A stretch of DNA of 64,000 nt from an uncultured Carboxylicivirga sp. (GTDB taxonomy: Bacteria; Bacteroidota; Bacteroidia; Bacteroidales; Marinilabiliaceae): positions 6,022,724-6,086,723 of the forward strand of contig NZ_OY764327.1 of assembly GCF_963668385.1 (NCBI RefSeq), written 5' to 3'. Position 1 is the first letter of the stretch. Every line of letters begins with the position of its first letter. Shown one piece after another: positions 1-8,746 of this stretch. Below the pieces are notes generated by a model. It searched no databases. It saw only the letters and a program-made list of their open reading frames with translations, and was not told the origin of the DNA. Both the position numbers and the translations under genes were made by a program.

Positions 1-51
1 TATTTTGAGTCGATTGCACGAAGAAAATTGCTGTTTGTAAGTGGAAATTAG
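1..51 (+). CDS. Possible 3' end of a gene cut by the window start
   Basis: Reading frame 1 is open from base 1 and stops with TAG at 49-51, giving a 16-residue tail rich in basic and hydrophobic residues. It is too short to assign and could be chance. No family is recognised. Confidence 0.25.
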   Translation, partial: YFESIARRKLLFVSGN

Positions 52-318
52 CAAGCTTTGAATAAATAACTGATTAACTGCTTCAAATTTCATCGCAACA
101 GTTCACTATTACTCTTAAATTATTCATTGTAAATCAGTTCTTTATTTCAATCTGAGTTTTAAAATTTAAATCGAACTCAGGTTAATAATAAGAAACTGCA
201 AACCTATTTGTTTGCCTAGGAAAGAAGAGCCCATCAGGGCATTCGTTTATCGAGATGAAAGATAACCTGTAAAGGAAGGATCATGACTGGACTTTTATCG
301 TTAATGTTTTGCAAAACC
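52..318. other. Non-coding stretch before the cysK terminator
   Basis: AT-rich sequence of about 270 bases. No convincing open frame, tRNA or riboswitch-like structure was seen. It separates the possible end of an upstream plus-strand gene from the convergent cysK gene. Confidence 0.5.
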
Positions 319-352
319 AAAGGGTACCTAAAAGTGGTTAACAATACCCTTT
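319..352 (-). terminator. Probable cysK terminator
   Basis: Inverted repeat AAAGGGTA (319-326) and TACCCTTT (345-352). On the minus strand it lies just after the cysK stop and is followed by a short T-rich stretch. The T run is weak, so the call is moderate. Confidence 0.5.
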
Positions 353-366
353 GATTACTATTTTTA

Positions 367-1290
367 TTAATCAATATTAAAAGTGCTTAAATAACGCTCG
401 CCAGTATCAGGTAAAATAACAACAATCCTTTTTCCTTTATTCTCTGGTCGTTTCGCCACTTCAATAGCTGCCCACAAAGCTGCTCCCGAAGAATATCCAC
501 ACAAAATACCATCTGAAACAGCCGCTTTATGAGCGGTTTCAACAGCATCTTCGTTTGATACTCTTACAACTTCATCGTATACTTCTGTATTAAGAACACC
601 TGGTACAAATCCAGCTCCAATACCTTGAATTTTATGCGGACCAGGGTTTCCTCCTGACAGTACCGGAGAAGATTCAGGCTCAACAGCAACCACTTTTACA
701 TCCGGATTTTTTTGCTTCAACACTTCACCTACACCTGTAATAGTACCACCCGTACCAATACCAGCTACAAAAATATCAACTTTACCATCGGTATCGTTCC
801 AAATTTCCAAAGCGGTTGTATTACGATGAATCTCCGGATTCGCAGCATTATTGAACTGCTGTGGAATAAATGCTTTTGGTAATTCGGATGCCAATTCACT
901 GGCTTTTTCAATAGCACCTTTCATTCCTTTATCAGCAGGAGTCAGTACTAATTCAGCACCAAACTTTTTCAATAGCTTTCTGCGCTCAATACTCATACTT
1001 TCCGGCATAGTTAAAATCAAACGGTAACCTTTAACTGCTGCTACAAAAGCTAAACCTACCCCTGTATTACCACTAGTTGGTTCAACCAATACTGTATCTT
1101 TATCAATCTTACCACTTTTTTCGGCATCGGTAATCATTGCAAATGCAATACGGTCTTTTACCGAACTGGCAGGGTTAAAAAACTCAAGTTTGGCCACTAC
1201 TTCGGCAGCTGCTCCTTCTGCCAACTTATTTACTTTTACTAATGGTGTATTACCAATTAATGCGGTAACGTTTTCTGCTATTTTACTCAT
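367..1290 (-). CDS. cysK: Cysteine synthase A (O-acetylserine thiol-lyase)
   Basis: A PLP enzyme of 307 residues that makes L-cysteine from O-acetylserine and sulfide in the cytoplasm. The Schiff-base lysine is K45 in the segment NPASSVKDR. The substrate loop PTSGNTG and the glycine-rich phosphate loop GTGGTITG are intact, and the length is normal for the family. The gene lies 28 bases downstream of an Rrf2 regulator on the same strand, so the two are probably co-transcribed. That pairing recalls the CymR-CysK module of Firmicutes, in which CysK acts as the regulator's sensor; its transfer to this genome is inference. A neighbouring sulfhydrylase gene supports a sulfur amino acid region. Confidence 0.96.
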   Translation of the reverse strand: MSKIAENVTALIGNTPLVKVNKLAEGAAAEVVAKLEFFNPASSVKDRIAFAMITDAEKSGKIDKDTVLVEPTSGNTGVGLAFVAAVKGYRLILTMPESMSIERRKLLKKFGAELVLTPADKGMKGAIEKASELASELPKAFIPQQFNNAANPEIHRNTTALEIWNDTDGKVDIFVAGIGTGGTITGVGEVLKQKNPDVKVVAVEPESSPVLSGGNPGPHKIQGIGAGFVPGVLNTEVYDEVVRVSNEDAVETAHKAAVSDGILCGYSSGAALWAAIEVAKRPENKGKRIVVILPDTGERYLSTFNID

Positions 1291-1318
1291 TATTTTAATG
1301 TTTTATGGTTATCAATAC

Positions 1319-1738
1319 TTAAATATAATACATGATGTGATCGTTTTCTTCGGTGTAATGAGCCTTTAACTTATCCAAAGTATACGACCTTAACACCTCA
1401 TCATAATCACTTTTTACTTCTTGCAAGAACAAGCCTGCTGCTTTGTTTGCATTATTTCCTTCTGATTCTATAGGTTTTTCCATTTTGTCATCCAACACAC
1501 TTACCAAATCATACAGGTTAATATTCTTCAAAGGCTTTGCTAAAAAATAACCTCCTCCTGCACCTCTCTTCACATCAACAATACCTTTTTTACGAAGAAT
1601 AACAGCAATAGCCTCAAGAAATTTCAATGGTAAATCCTCATTCTCTGCAATTTCAGCCACACCTCTTAAACTCCCCTCAGGAAGAATTGCCAAAGCCAAA
1701 ATAAATCTTAATCCATAATATACCTTCTTTGGAAACAT
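1319..1738 (-). CDS. Rrf2-family transcriptional regulator (CymR-like)
   Basis: A protein of 139 residues with the N-terminal winged helix typical of Rrf2 proteins and the wing motif GAGGGYFLAKP near residue 60. There is no cysteine anywhere in the protein. It therefore cannot ligate an Fe-S cluster as IscR or NsrR do, and resembles the cluster-free CymR type. It is first in a likely operon with cysK. Two copies of ATACT-N5-AGTAT lie upstream (1818-1832 and 1897-1911) and are candidate autoregulatory operators. The regulated pathway (cysteine supply) is inferred from position, not shown. Confidence 0.88.
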   Translation of the reverse strand: MFPKKVYYGLRFILALAILPEGSLRGVAEIAENEDLPLKFLEAIAVILRKKGIVDVKRGAGGGYFLAKPLKNINLYDLVSVLDDKMEKPIESEGNNANKAAGLFLQEVKSDYDEVLRSYTLDKLKAHYTEENDHIMYYI

Positions 1739-1817
1739 ATCCTATTCATTTACTATTTTCATAGGCAAATATGATTCAATGATTTATATTGTGCAAATAC
1801 CGAAGACCTACTTTATC

Positions 1818-1832
1818 ATACTTATTTAGTAT
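1818..1832. promoter_or_regulatory. Candidate Rrf2 operator, copy 1
   Basis: Perfect inverted repeat ATACT-TATTT-AGTAT about 80 bases upstream of the Rrf2 start. The same half-sites recur at 1897-1911 with the same 5-base spacer. Both are preceded by TC. Confidence 0.45.
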
Positions 1833-1896
1833 TATTTATTTATAAATAAATGTATATCAATACAATAACCAACAATAGTAGATTGTAATTTTATTC

Positions 1897-1911
1897 ATAC
1901 TTTTTGAGTAT
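1897..1911. promoter_or_regulatory. Candidate Rrf2 operator, copy 2
   Basis: Perfect inverted repeat ATACT-TTTTG-AGTAT, the second copy in the region between the Rrf2 gene and the outer-membrane barrel gene. It could instead be a weak hairpin after the barrel gene, but the match to copy 1 favours a protein site. Confidence 0.45.
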
Positions 1912-1950
1912 GTTTTTAGTTATTTATCCTATTATTTAAGTATTTTAATT

Positions 1951-3111
1951 CTAAAAAGCTTCACGAATAGTAAAAAACAAGCCTTTTTCATTATGATTTG
2001 AGAAACCATAATCAATTCTAAAATTAAGACCATCCTCGGGCAAGGCCTGAAATCGAAGTCCCACGCCACCAATGGCATGTAAATTAGTAAACCACGAGGA
2101 TTTTAAATCAGGTATAACCCTACCAACACCACCAAAAGCAACAGCTCCAATTCGCCACCACACCTTCTGTCGCCATTCAGCTTGTGTAAACCAGCTATTT
2201 TTATCAATATATCGATATGGATGCGGTATGCCTCTCAAATTATACTTACCACTCACCGATGGCATTTTATAAAAAGGAATATCTCCAGATGAAGCAGAAA
2301 ATACAGCCTGACAAGCCAGGATACTTTTATCATCTATCACAGATATATACCGTCGAACATCAATTGAAGTTAAATTAAAATCAAAATCACTTCCTAGGTA
2401 ATTTCGATAAAGAAGAGATGATCCCACGATCAACCAACCATTTGAAGGATACAACACATCATTTCTATTATCAAACATCAAAACAGGCCCTAAACCATTC
2501 GCCCAACCTCCTTCAAAACCGGGTATTTCGGCATTTAATAAATCTCCTTCAATATTATCCTGAGCATTCTTATTTAAATCTAACCGAAGTCCAACAAACC
2601 ACTTATCTCCAATCCCCTTGGCCACATCGGCTGAAAAAACAAATGAATTTAAATCATACTGAGAATACGGCTCTTGTTTTAAACCATTACCTATTCCAAA
2701 AAACTCATCAGGAAGAAACAAATATTGAAGCTTTGACCAGAATGTCCAGTTATTTTTCCAATAAGAGATTAAATCCAACTTAGCCTCATACATTCCTTTT
2801 GTCGAAACCTGAAAAGAGGTTGCAAGAGTAGTTGGCCGGCTCAGCTTCTGATTTGCAGATTCAATCCTCCATACCGGCATTACACCTACTTCAATACCCG
2901 TCCGGGGCGAATACCCCACTGCAGGATATACTGAAACAACATGTCTCCCCTTCTCCCAGGTTACAAAATCCAACACATCTTCGGCCAAGCCAACACCCCA
3001 CTCCAAAAAATTTACCTTAGTAGTATCATCTTGCGATTTAACCCACTGAGACAAAAACAAAAGCGAGGCTAGTAAAAAAACTTTATGAATATTGATAATC
3101 TTAGAAGTCAA
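1951..3111 (-). CDS. Outer-membrane beta-barrel protein of the BamA/TamA surface-antigen type
   Basis: A protein of 386 residues with a signal peptide (hydrophobic segment at residues 11-23, then S-Q). The C-terminal half has the Omp85 barrel pattern: an LRGIP motif, alternating aromatic residues, and a final phenylalanine. It is shorter than BamA and shows no set of POTRA domains. It is probably one of the small stand-alone surface-antigen barrels seen in Bacteroidota; cargo and role are unknown. The start codon overlaps the last 11 bases of the upstream sulfhydrylase-like gene, so translation is probably coupled even though the functions look unrelated. Confidence 0.75.
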   Translation of the reverse strand: MTSKIINIHKVFLLASLLFLSQWVKSQDDTTKVNFLEWGVGLAEDVLDFVTWEKGRHVVSVYPAVGYSPRTGIEVGVMPVWRIESANQKLSRPTTLATSFQVSTKGMYEAKLDLISYWKNNWTFWSKLQYLFLPDEFFGIGNGLKQEPYSQYDLNSFVFSADVAKGIGDKWFVGLRLDLNKNAQDNIEGDLLNAEIPGFEGGWANGLGPVLMFDNRNDVLYPSNGWLIVGSSLLYRNYLGSDFDFNLTSIDVRRYISVIDDKSILACQAVFSASSGDIPFYKMPSVSGKYNLRGIPHPYRYIDKNSWFTQAEWRQKVWWRIGAVAFGGVGRVIPDLKSSWFTNLHAIGGVGLRFQALPEDGLNFRIDYGFSNHNEKGLFFTIREAF

Positions 3112-4342
3112 GAGCCTGGTTCAAATCATCAATTAAATCATCAATATCTTCAATTCCCACCGACAATCGTATCATTGTAGAGCGAACACCCATTTCATCT
3201 TTCTCTGCTTCTGAAAACTCAGCATAAATAGTTGATGCAGGATGAATTGCTAAAGTTTTATTATCATTTAAATTAGTTGCCCTTCGAATCAACTCCAATT
3301 TATTATAAAATTGATAACAAGCCTCCTGCGATTCTAAATCAAAAGTCATGACAGCTCCAGGCTTACCGCTAAATTGTTTTTGTACCAGCTCATATCCCTC
3401 GTGTGACTTCACCCCGGGATAACTATAAGATGTGACTTTAGGATGTTTCTCGAAATAATCAGCCAATGCAATACAATTCTCAACACATCTATCAACACGC
3501 AAAGCCATAATATCCAAACCCAGATTCATAAAATGAGCAGTATGAGCCGTCATTGAAGCACCTAGATGTCGGAATATTTCTTTTCTGATGCGAGTCACCA
3601 AAGCATTCTTACCATATTTTCCATACCACGATTTTAAAGCTGGCATTAACAACCAATCAAAAGTACCATTATCAACAACAATACCGCCAAAAGCAGCAGC
3701 TCCACCTGAAATAAACTTAGTTGTAGACATAACCTCTACATCAATACCCCATTTCTTCGATTCGAAAACATATGGAGGTGTAATTGTACTATCAGCAACA
3801 ACAGCTACATTCTTAGCTTTTGCAAATGCAGATAATGCTTCCATATCAACAATTTCGAGCTGTGGATTAGTAATGGTTTCAAAAAAGTAAACCCTGGTTT
3901 TATCATCAGTAACTTTTGCAAGTTCATCCACACTCGTCATGTCTGCAAATCGAACCTCTATTCCCAAGGAAGGAAGCGTCTCTTTTAATAAGGCATACGA
4001 ATGTCCAAACAGGTGATTTGAAGCCACAATATTTGCCCCCGCCTCAACCATACTAATTAAAGCATTTGAAATAGCAGCCATCCCCGATGCCATTGCCACA
4101 ACAGCATGCGCTCCGGTTACCGCCTTCATTTTATGTTCGAAATATTCAACCGTAGGATTAGATGTTCTCGAGTAAGCATGTTCAAACTTCCGTCCCGAAA
4201 AAACTTCTTCAATCAACTCTGCACTTTCAAACTCATATGCCACACTATCATACACTGGCATATGCAATGAACCATAAGCATCTTTTTTGGGATACGCAGT
4301 ATGTAACGAACGGGTCACAAACCCTTTTTTACTTTTTTCCAT
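3101..4342 (-). CDS. Trans-sulfuration family PLP enzyme, O-acetylhomoserine sulfhydrylase-like
   Basis: A protein of 413 residues in the Cys/Met metabolism PLP family. The cofactor lysine is K209 in STTKF, preceded by the aspartate in VVADST (184) expected to pair with the pyridine ring. The Y-x-R-x-x-N-P-T segment (57-64) binds the phosphate of the partner subunit. Such enzymes make homocysteine from O-acetylhomoserine and sulfide, or run gamma/beta eliminations; sequence alone cannot separate these from methionine gamma-lyase. It is first in a two-gene unit with the outer-membrane barrel and sits 1.4 kb from the Rrf2-cysK pair. Confidence 0.85.
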   Translation of the reverse strand: MEKSKKGFVTRSLHTAYPKKDAYGSLHMPVYDSVAYEFESAELIEEVFSGRKFEHAYSRTSNPTVEYFEHKMKAVTGAHAVVAMASGMAAISNALISMVEAGANIVASNHLFGHSYALLKETLPSLGIEVRFADMTSVDELAKVTDDKTRVYFFETITNPQLEIVDMEALSAFAKAKNVAVVADSTITPPYVFESKKWGIDVEVMSTTKFISGGAAAFGGIVVDNGTFDWLLMPALKSWYGKYGKNALVTRIRKEIFRHLGASMTAHTAHFMNLGLDIMALRVDRCVENCIALADYFEKHPKVTSYSYPGVKSHEGYELVQKQFSGKPGAVMTFDLESQEACYQFYNKLELIRRATNLNDNKTLAIHPASTIYAEFSEAEKDEMGVRSTMIRLSVGIEDIDDLIDDLNQALDF

Positions 4343-4401
4343 TTGGGAACCTTTATTTTTATTGCCAGCCGTAAAAATAGGTAATAAAATTCATCATTTA
4401 A

Positions 4402-4845
4402 CTACCTCAATGCCCCTACTTCAACAGGAGTAATTTCTTCCGCATCATTTTTAAAACCCGACCGCAGGTAATTCAAAACCGAAGCTAATTCATTATCAGA
4501 TAGATTCCGATATCCCGCCATCACTCCATTATATTTTTCACCATTCACTTCAATTTCTCCCGACATACCATTTAATAATATCTTTATCAACTCTACTTTA
4601 TCACCCGAAACAACGTTATTATCAACTAAAGGAGGATACATTTTAGGAATACCAGTTGCATCGCGCTGATGACACACCATACAATGCTTTTTATAAGTCA
4701 ACTCTCCCATTTCATTTTGAACAACTTGCGTTGACATTTCTTCATTATTTACTGACACTTGTGATTTTGATGATTTTGTACCACACGAAACAAGCACAAC
4801 CAACACCACCAAGGTCAGACTTAAATAAATTGATTTTAAACTCAT
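4402..4845 (-). CDS. Lipoprotein c-type cytochrome
   Basis: A protein of 147 residues with a lipoprotein signal ending in the lipobox LVSC (lipidated C21). It has one haem-binding motif, CMVCH, at 55-59 and a probable axial methionine at M109 in the GVMAGY segment, as in class I cytochromes c. It should sit anchored in the periplasm and carry single electrons; its partner is not evident here. The residues between lipid anchor and haem domain are a flexible, polar linker. It is a single-gene unit. Confidence 0.88.
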   Translation of the reverse strand: MSLKSIYLSLTLVVLVVLVSCGTKSSKSQVSVNNEEMSTQVVQNEMGELTYKKHCMVCHQRDATGIPKMYPPLVDNNVVSGDKVELIKILLNGMSGEIEVNGEKYNGVMAGYRNLSDNELASVLNYLRSGFKNDAEEITPVEVGALR

Positions 4846-5048
4846 TAGTAATATTTTTTATTAAACTTTAAAATTCGGAAACACTCACTAATAAACTCTT
4901 CAAAAAACAACAATCAAAACCTTAAATCGTTCCATTCTACCATCTATATTTTATAAATCATCACTTAATTGAAACCAACTCAACCCACAATCGTTACTAT
5001 TGCAAATCTGACTAGCAAAAATTGAAAGCAAGAACCATACTTTTTTCG

Positions 5049-5056
5049 TACTTTTG
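5049..5056 (+). promoter_or_regulatory. Bacteroidota-type -7 promoter element
   Basis: TACTTTTG matches the TAnnTTTG consensus and lies 41 bases before the pRiA4b-ORF3-like gene. A good -33 TTTG partner was not found at the usual distance, so the call rests on the -7 element. Confidence 0.4.
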
Positions 5057-5097
5057 CACGTCAGACAACAAGCACGCAACAAAAAAACTGAGGATTC

Positions 5098-5637
5098 ATG
5101 ATTATTTACCTTAGATTATTATCAGACGAGAAGGACGATTTTGTGAAGGAGATTGCTGTTGATGACCAGCTCACTTTTGCTGATCTCCATAATTTTATTC
5201 AAGAGTTATTAAAATACGATGCCAGTCAGATGGCTTCTTTTTTTACAACTGACAAAGAGTGGAACAAGGAAACTGAAATAACACTTTTTGATATGGCAGA
5301 AATTGATTCTGCTATGTTACGTACAATGCAAGATACCGTATTAACCGAATACTTGCACGAAGTAGGACAGCGCATGCTTTATGTTTTCGATTTCTTTTCA
5401 GAAAGAGCCTTCTTTATGGAAGTAATTGAAACAGCTGATGGAAATCTGGAGAAACCGATGTGCTATAAAAACGAAGGTGAAGCTCCTGAACAAATTCAAA
5501 TAGGCGACCTTACTGGTAACATCAGAAAAGAACAAATTAATTATCACGAAGATGAGTTTGATGGATCATTAGACTCTTTAGATTTTTCTTCACTGGATGA
5601 TATTGATCTTGACAATATAGATCCCGATTATTACTAA
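5098..5637 (+). CDS. pRiA4b ORF-3-like protein
   Basis: A soluble protein of 179 residues. The N-terminal 110 residues resemble the plasmid pRiA4b ORF-3 family (PF07929): an opening strand pair followed by LxDLHxxIQ-type helix and a Y-x-F-D-F-F core. The last 30 residues are very acidic, with repeated DS-LD-FSSLDD-type units. The family has no firmly known function. The gene is followed after 18 bases by miaA on the same strand, so the two are probably co-transcribed. No transposase is nearby, so this is not evidence of a mobile element. Confidence 0.7.
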   Translation: MIIYLRLLSDEKDDFVKEIAVDDQLTFADLHNFIQELLKYDASQMASFFTTDKEWNKETEITLFDMAEIDSAMLRTMQDTVLTEYLHEVGQRMLYVFDFFSERAFFMEVIETADGNLEKPMCYKNEGEAPEQIQIGDLTGNIRKEQINYHEDEFDGSLDSLDFSSLDDIDLDNIDPDYY

Positions 5638-5655
5638 TTACTCCAGGCTAAGCAA

Positions 5656-6560
5656 ATGACAAAACACTTGGTAGTATTAGTTGGCCCCACCGGTATTGGA
5701 AAGACAGATACCGCTTTAAAGCTTGCTAAACAATTCAATACCGAAATAATATCAGCCGATAGTCGTCAGATTTACAAGGAACTAAAAATAGGAACAGCAG
5801 CACCTACCCAAGAACAGTTAGCCGCTGTTCCGCATCATATGGTGGGCACACATTCGGTCAACGACTATTATAATGCATGGCAATTCGAACAAGATGTTCT
5901 TAAACTATCTGAACAACTTTTTCAAGATCATAACTCGATCGTTTTAACAGGTGGATCGATGATGTATATAGATGCTGTTACCAAGGGCATTGACGATCTG
6001 CCAACCATAGATCCTGAACTTCGCCAGGAAGTAATGGATATGTATGAAAAAGAAGGATTAGATGCTATTAGAAGGCAATTAAAAATGTTGGATCCTGATT
6101 TTTACAACGAAGTAGATTTAAAAAATCACAAACGCGTTATGCATGCAGTTGAAGTTTGCTTAATGACAGGTAAACCATACAGCAGTCTTAGAACCAACTC
6201 CACCCGCCAACGCCCATTTAATATTATTAAAATTGGGCTGGATATGGAGCGCGAAGAACTATACGATCGAATTAATCTTCGTGTTGATCAAATGGTAAAG
6301 GACGGCTTATTTGAAGAAGCCAGAGAGTTTTATCACTTAAAGCATATCAACGCACTTAACACCGTTGGATATAAAGAGATATTTACCCATTGGATGGTGA
6401 ATACGATGCACAAACAGCAATTGATCTTATCAAACGTAATTCGCGCAGATATGCCAAAAGACAACTTTCGTGGTTTAGGCGTGATAAAGAAATGCATTGG
6501 TTTCATCCCAAAGATGCAAACGAAATCATTACATTTGTAAAACAACAAATTTTTGTTTAA
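5656..6560 (+). pseudogene. miaA: tRNA dimethylallyltransferase MiaA, single-base frameshift near the 3' end
   Basis: MiaA transfers a dimethylallyl group to A37 of tRNAs reading UNN codons. The P-loop GPTGIGKT is at residues 10-17 and the DSRQIY motif follows at about 36-41. The frame is normal up to NTVGYKEIF, then loses homology. The conserved C-terminus ([20 protein letters not shown], then [10 protein letters not shown]) is present in the -1 frame from base 6393 and stops at 6558-6560. As written the frame ends at 6540 with an unrelated tail. One missing base at about 6390-6392 explains this. It may be a real lesion or a consensus error; no classic slippery heptamer is present, so programmed frameshifting is unlikely. 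Confidence 0.85.
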
Positions 6561-6562
6561 CC

Positions 6563-6620
6563 CACCGGGCCACTTACGCATAGCCTTGCTCGCGGTTTAC
6601 ATTAAGGCCCGGTGTTTTTT
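6563..6620 (+). terminator. miaA terminator
   Basis: Nine-base stem CACCGGGCC (6563-6571) and GGCCCGGTG (6606-6614), with a 34-base loop, followed directly by six T. It begins 3 bases after the restored miaA stop, which supports the frame-corrected end. Confidence 0.8.
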
Positions 6621-6629
6621 CATTCCCAT

Positions 6630-7076
6630 ATGACTTACCATCGCCCATTCAACCTTCGCGTATACGGTTTATTAGTAAACCCTTCCAATGAGGTTTTACT
6701 AACCGACGAATACCGAATGAATATGTTTATGAGTAAATTTCCGGGTGGCGGATTAGAATATGGAGAAGGAACAATAGGATGTCTGAAGAGGGAATTTCGG
6801 GAAGAACTGAATTTGGATATTGAAATAACATCACACTTTTACACTACCGATTACTTCCAAAAAGCATTATTTTTTGAAGATATTCAGCTTATATCTATCT
6901 ACTACCTGATTAAAGCCTATAAGTGGCAAAATATTAAAACCACCTCAAAAATTTTTGATATTCAACCAACTGAAGGCGCCCAAAGCTTCAGATGGGTAAG
7001 TATAGATCAGTTAAAACCAGAAGATCTCACTTTCCCCATCGATCAAAAAGTAGCACAAATGCTCAAACAACTATAA
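6630..7076 (+). CDS. Nudix hydrolase
   Basis: A protein of 148 residues when started at the ATG at 6630. An upstream in-frame GTG at 6612 lies inside the miaA terminator and is rejected. The Nudix box is complete: G-x5-E-x7-REFREEL, starting from the GGGLEYGE segment around residue 41. Such enzymes hydrolyse nucleoside diphosphates linked to another group; the substrate cannot be read from the sequence. The 3' end overlaps that of the convergent methyltransferase gene by 6 bases. Confidence 0.85.
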   Translation: MTYHRPFNLRVYGLLVNPSNEVLLTDEYRMNMFMSKFPGGGLEYGEGTIGCLKREFREELNLDIEITSHFYTTDYFQKALFFEDIQLISIYYLIKAYKWQNIKTTSKIFDIQPTEGAQSFRWVSIDQLKPEDLTFPIDQKVAQMLKQL

Positions 7077-7793
7077 AGTCACTTCAACAATTGTATAAAA
7101 GGATTCTTCTGTCCATTCTGAAGAGTCAAATCCTCCATAAAACTCAACTGATGCGAACAAATCTTTTAAAGGCTGCTCCAACCACGATTTTTGTAATGGC
7201 AATAATATAACTTCATTATCACTCACAGCATTTCCTTTATAACTTAATGACGTTGTAAAATTAATTTTACCATCTCTCCTTAGTGAGTAGTTGCGAGCAA
7301 AGGTATAATCTCCATTTTCGATTGTTGGCAAATGATCAACCTGATCCTTAAGAATTCGATCGTAATTTATAATTTGAAAGATAAATTTACCACCCGGCTT
7401 TAACTGCTTTTTTATATTCCAGAATAGCTTTAGCACATCTGCTTGTTCTTCGAGATGTACCAAAGTATTGCCCACACAAATAATCGCATCAAAAAGAATT
7501 GAAGAATAATCTCCCAAAGCAGTACTCATATCTCCTTGCCTAAACTGAAGATCCAGAGCTTGCGGACGCTTTTCTTCCGCTTTTTCAATCATTTTTTCAT
7601 CATAATCAAAAGCTCTCACCTTTGCACTTCTTCTAGCCAATGCAATCGCCAATGATCCAGTCCCACACCCCATGTCCAAAATGGATTTCTGCGCAAGCTG
7701 ACCATTCAAAGCTTTTTCAACAAATAAAAGCTGCTTCTCGTTAAAGGGAAACAGCTGATCGTAAGCGTCTACTATATTACTATAAAATTCCAT
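7071..7793 (-). CDS. Class I SAM-dependent methyltransferase
   Basis: A protein of 240 residues with a Rossmann-type methyltransferase core. Motif I is ILDMGCGTGSLAIALA at about 38-53, and the acidic ribose-binding residue follows in the AFDYDEKMIEKA segment. The substrate is unknown. The start codon overlaps the stop of the glycosyltransferase gene (TAATG), which indicates translational coupling in a DUF4199-glycosyltransferase-methyltransferase operon. A role in modifying a lipid-linked glycan is possible but only inferred from this linkage. Confidence 0.88.
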   Translation of the reverse strand: MEFYSNIVDAYDQLFPFNEKQLLFVEKALNGQLAQKSILDMGCGTGSLAIALARRSAKVRAFDYDEKMIEKAEEKRPQALDLQFRQGDMSTALGDYSSILFDAIICVGNTLVHLEEQADVLKLFWNIKKQLKPGGKFIFQIINYDRILKDQVDHLPTIENGDYTFARNYSLRRDGKINFTTSLSYKGNAVSDNEVILLPLQKSWLEQPLKDLFASVEFYGGFDSSEWTEESFYTIVEVTL

Positions 7794-8743
7794 TAATCTA
7801 TTTTTTCTGAAATATGGTATTTATTTCGTTCTGAGCCATTACGCGACACTAATTCACCTAAAAAACCTGCTAAAAAAAGCTGTGTTCCTAGCATCATACA
7901 GGTTAAAGCAATATAAAAATACGGACTACTTGTTACAAGTGGAGCAGATATTTTGTGATATACATACCATAGCTTGCTAAGACCAAGCCACAATGCAGAA
8001 CCAAAACCGACTGTAAACATTAAAGTACCTAACGCACCAAATAAGTGCATGGGACGTTTTCCGAATTTAGATATAAACGTAACCGACATCAAATCCAAAA
8101 ATCCTTTAATCGTACGTTCTATCCCAAATTTTGAAACTCCATATTTACGCTCCTGATGCTGTACAATCTTTTCTCCAATTTTCGAAAATCCGGCTTGTTT
8201 AGCTATTAAAGGAATATAACGATGCATCTCGCCGTACACCTCAACATTTTTCACTACTTCTTTTCGATATGCTTTTAATCCACAATTAAAATCATGCAAT
8301 TTAATTCCGGACACCATTCGAACTGTACGATTAAATAGCTTACTTGGTAATGTTTTTCCTATTGGGTCAAATCGTTTCTTTTTCCAACCACTAACCAAAT
8401 CGAAACCTTCTTCCTTTATCATGCGGAATAATTCGGGTATCTCATCCGGACTATCCTGTAAGTCGGCATCCATAGTAATTACCACATCACCTTCGGCTGC
8501 ATCAAAACCACAATACAAGGCTGCTGATTTTCCGTAATTACGCCTAAACCTAATACCTCGCACCATCGAATTTGTCTGCTTCAGTTCTTCAACCACTTTC
8601 CATGAAGTATCAGAACTTCCATCATCCACAAACAATATTTCATAAGAAAGATCCAACGAGTCAACTACTCGTCGGATCCAACTAATTAATTCTTTTAACG
8701 ATTCCTCTTCGTTATATAATGGTACTATAATTGATAAATCCAT
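7793..8743 (-). CDS. Glycosyltransferase family 2, polyprenyl-phosphate sugar synthase type
   Basis: A protein of 316 residues with a cytoplasmic GT-A domain (about 1-230): the opening SIIVPLYNEEES, the nucleotide-binding FVDDGSSD, and the metal and donor site DADLQD. Two C-terminal membrane segments lie at about 233-255 and 272-297. This arrangement matches the DPM1/GtrB/ArnC group, which loads a sugar onto undecaprenyl phosphate. The sugar is not predictable. It is the middle gene of a tight operon, 3 bases after DUF4199 and overlapping the methyltransferase. Confidence 0.9.
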   Translation of the reverse strand: MDLSIIVPLYNEEESLKELISWIRRVVDSLDLSYEILFVDDGSSDTSWKVVEELKQTNSMVRGIRFRRNYGKSAALYCGFDAAEGDVVITMDADLQDSPDEIPELFRMIKEEGFDLVSGWKKKRFDPIGKTLPSKLFNRTVRMVSGIKLHDFNCGLKAYRKEVVKNVEVYGEMHRYIPLIAKQAGFSKIGEKIVQHQERKYGVSKFGIERTIKGFLDLMSVTFISKFGKRPMHLFGALGTLMFTVGFGSALWLGLSKLWYVYHKISAPLVTSSPYFYIALTCMMLGTQLFLAGFLGELVSRNGSERNKYHISEKID

Positions 8744-8746
8744 ACT

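Noticed and set aside
2418-2783. 121-codon plus-strand frame opposite the outer-membrane barrel gene
   Set aside because: It is an antisense shadow of a well-supported gene with low-complexity composition and no domain.
5098-5637. Mobile element remnant suggested by the pRiA4b ORF3 name
   Set aside because: No transposase, terminal repeats or target duplication are nearby; the family is widespread in chromosomes.
6380-6400. Programmed -1 frameshifting in miaA
   Set aside because: No X-XXY-YYZ slippery heptamer precedes the shift and MiaA is not known to be recoded; an indel is simpler.
6612-6629. GTG start for the Nudix protein at 6612
   Set aside because: It falls inside the miaA terminator stem; the ATG at 6630 gives a normal N-terminus.
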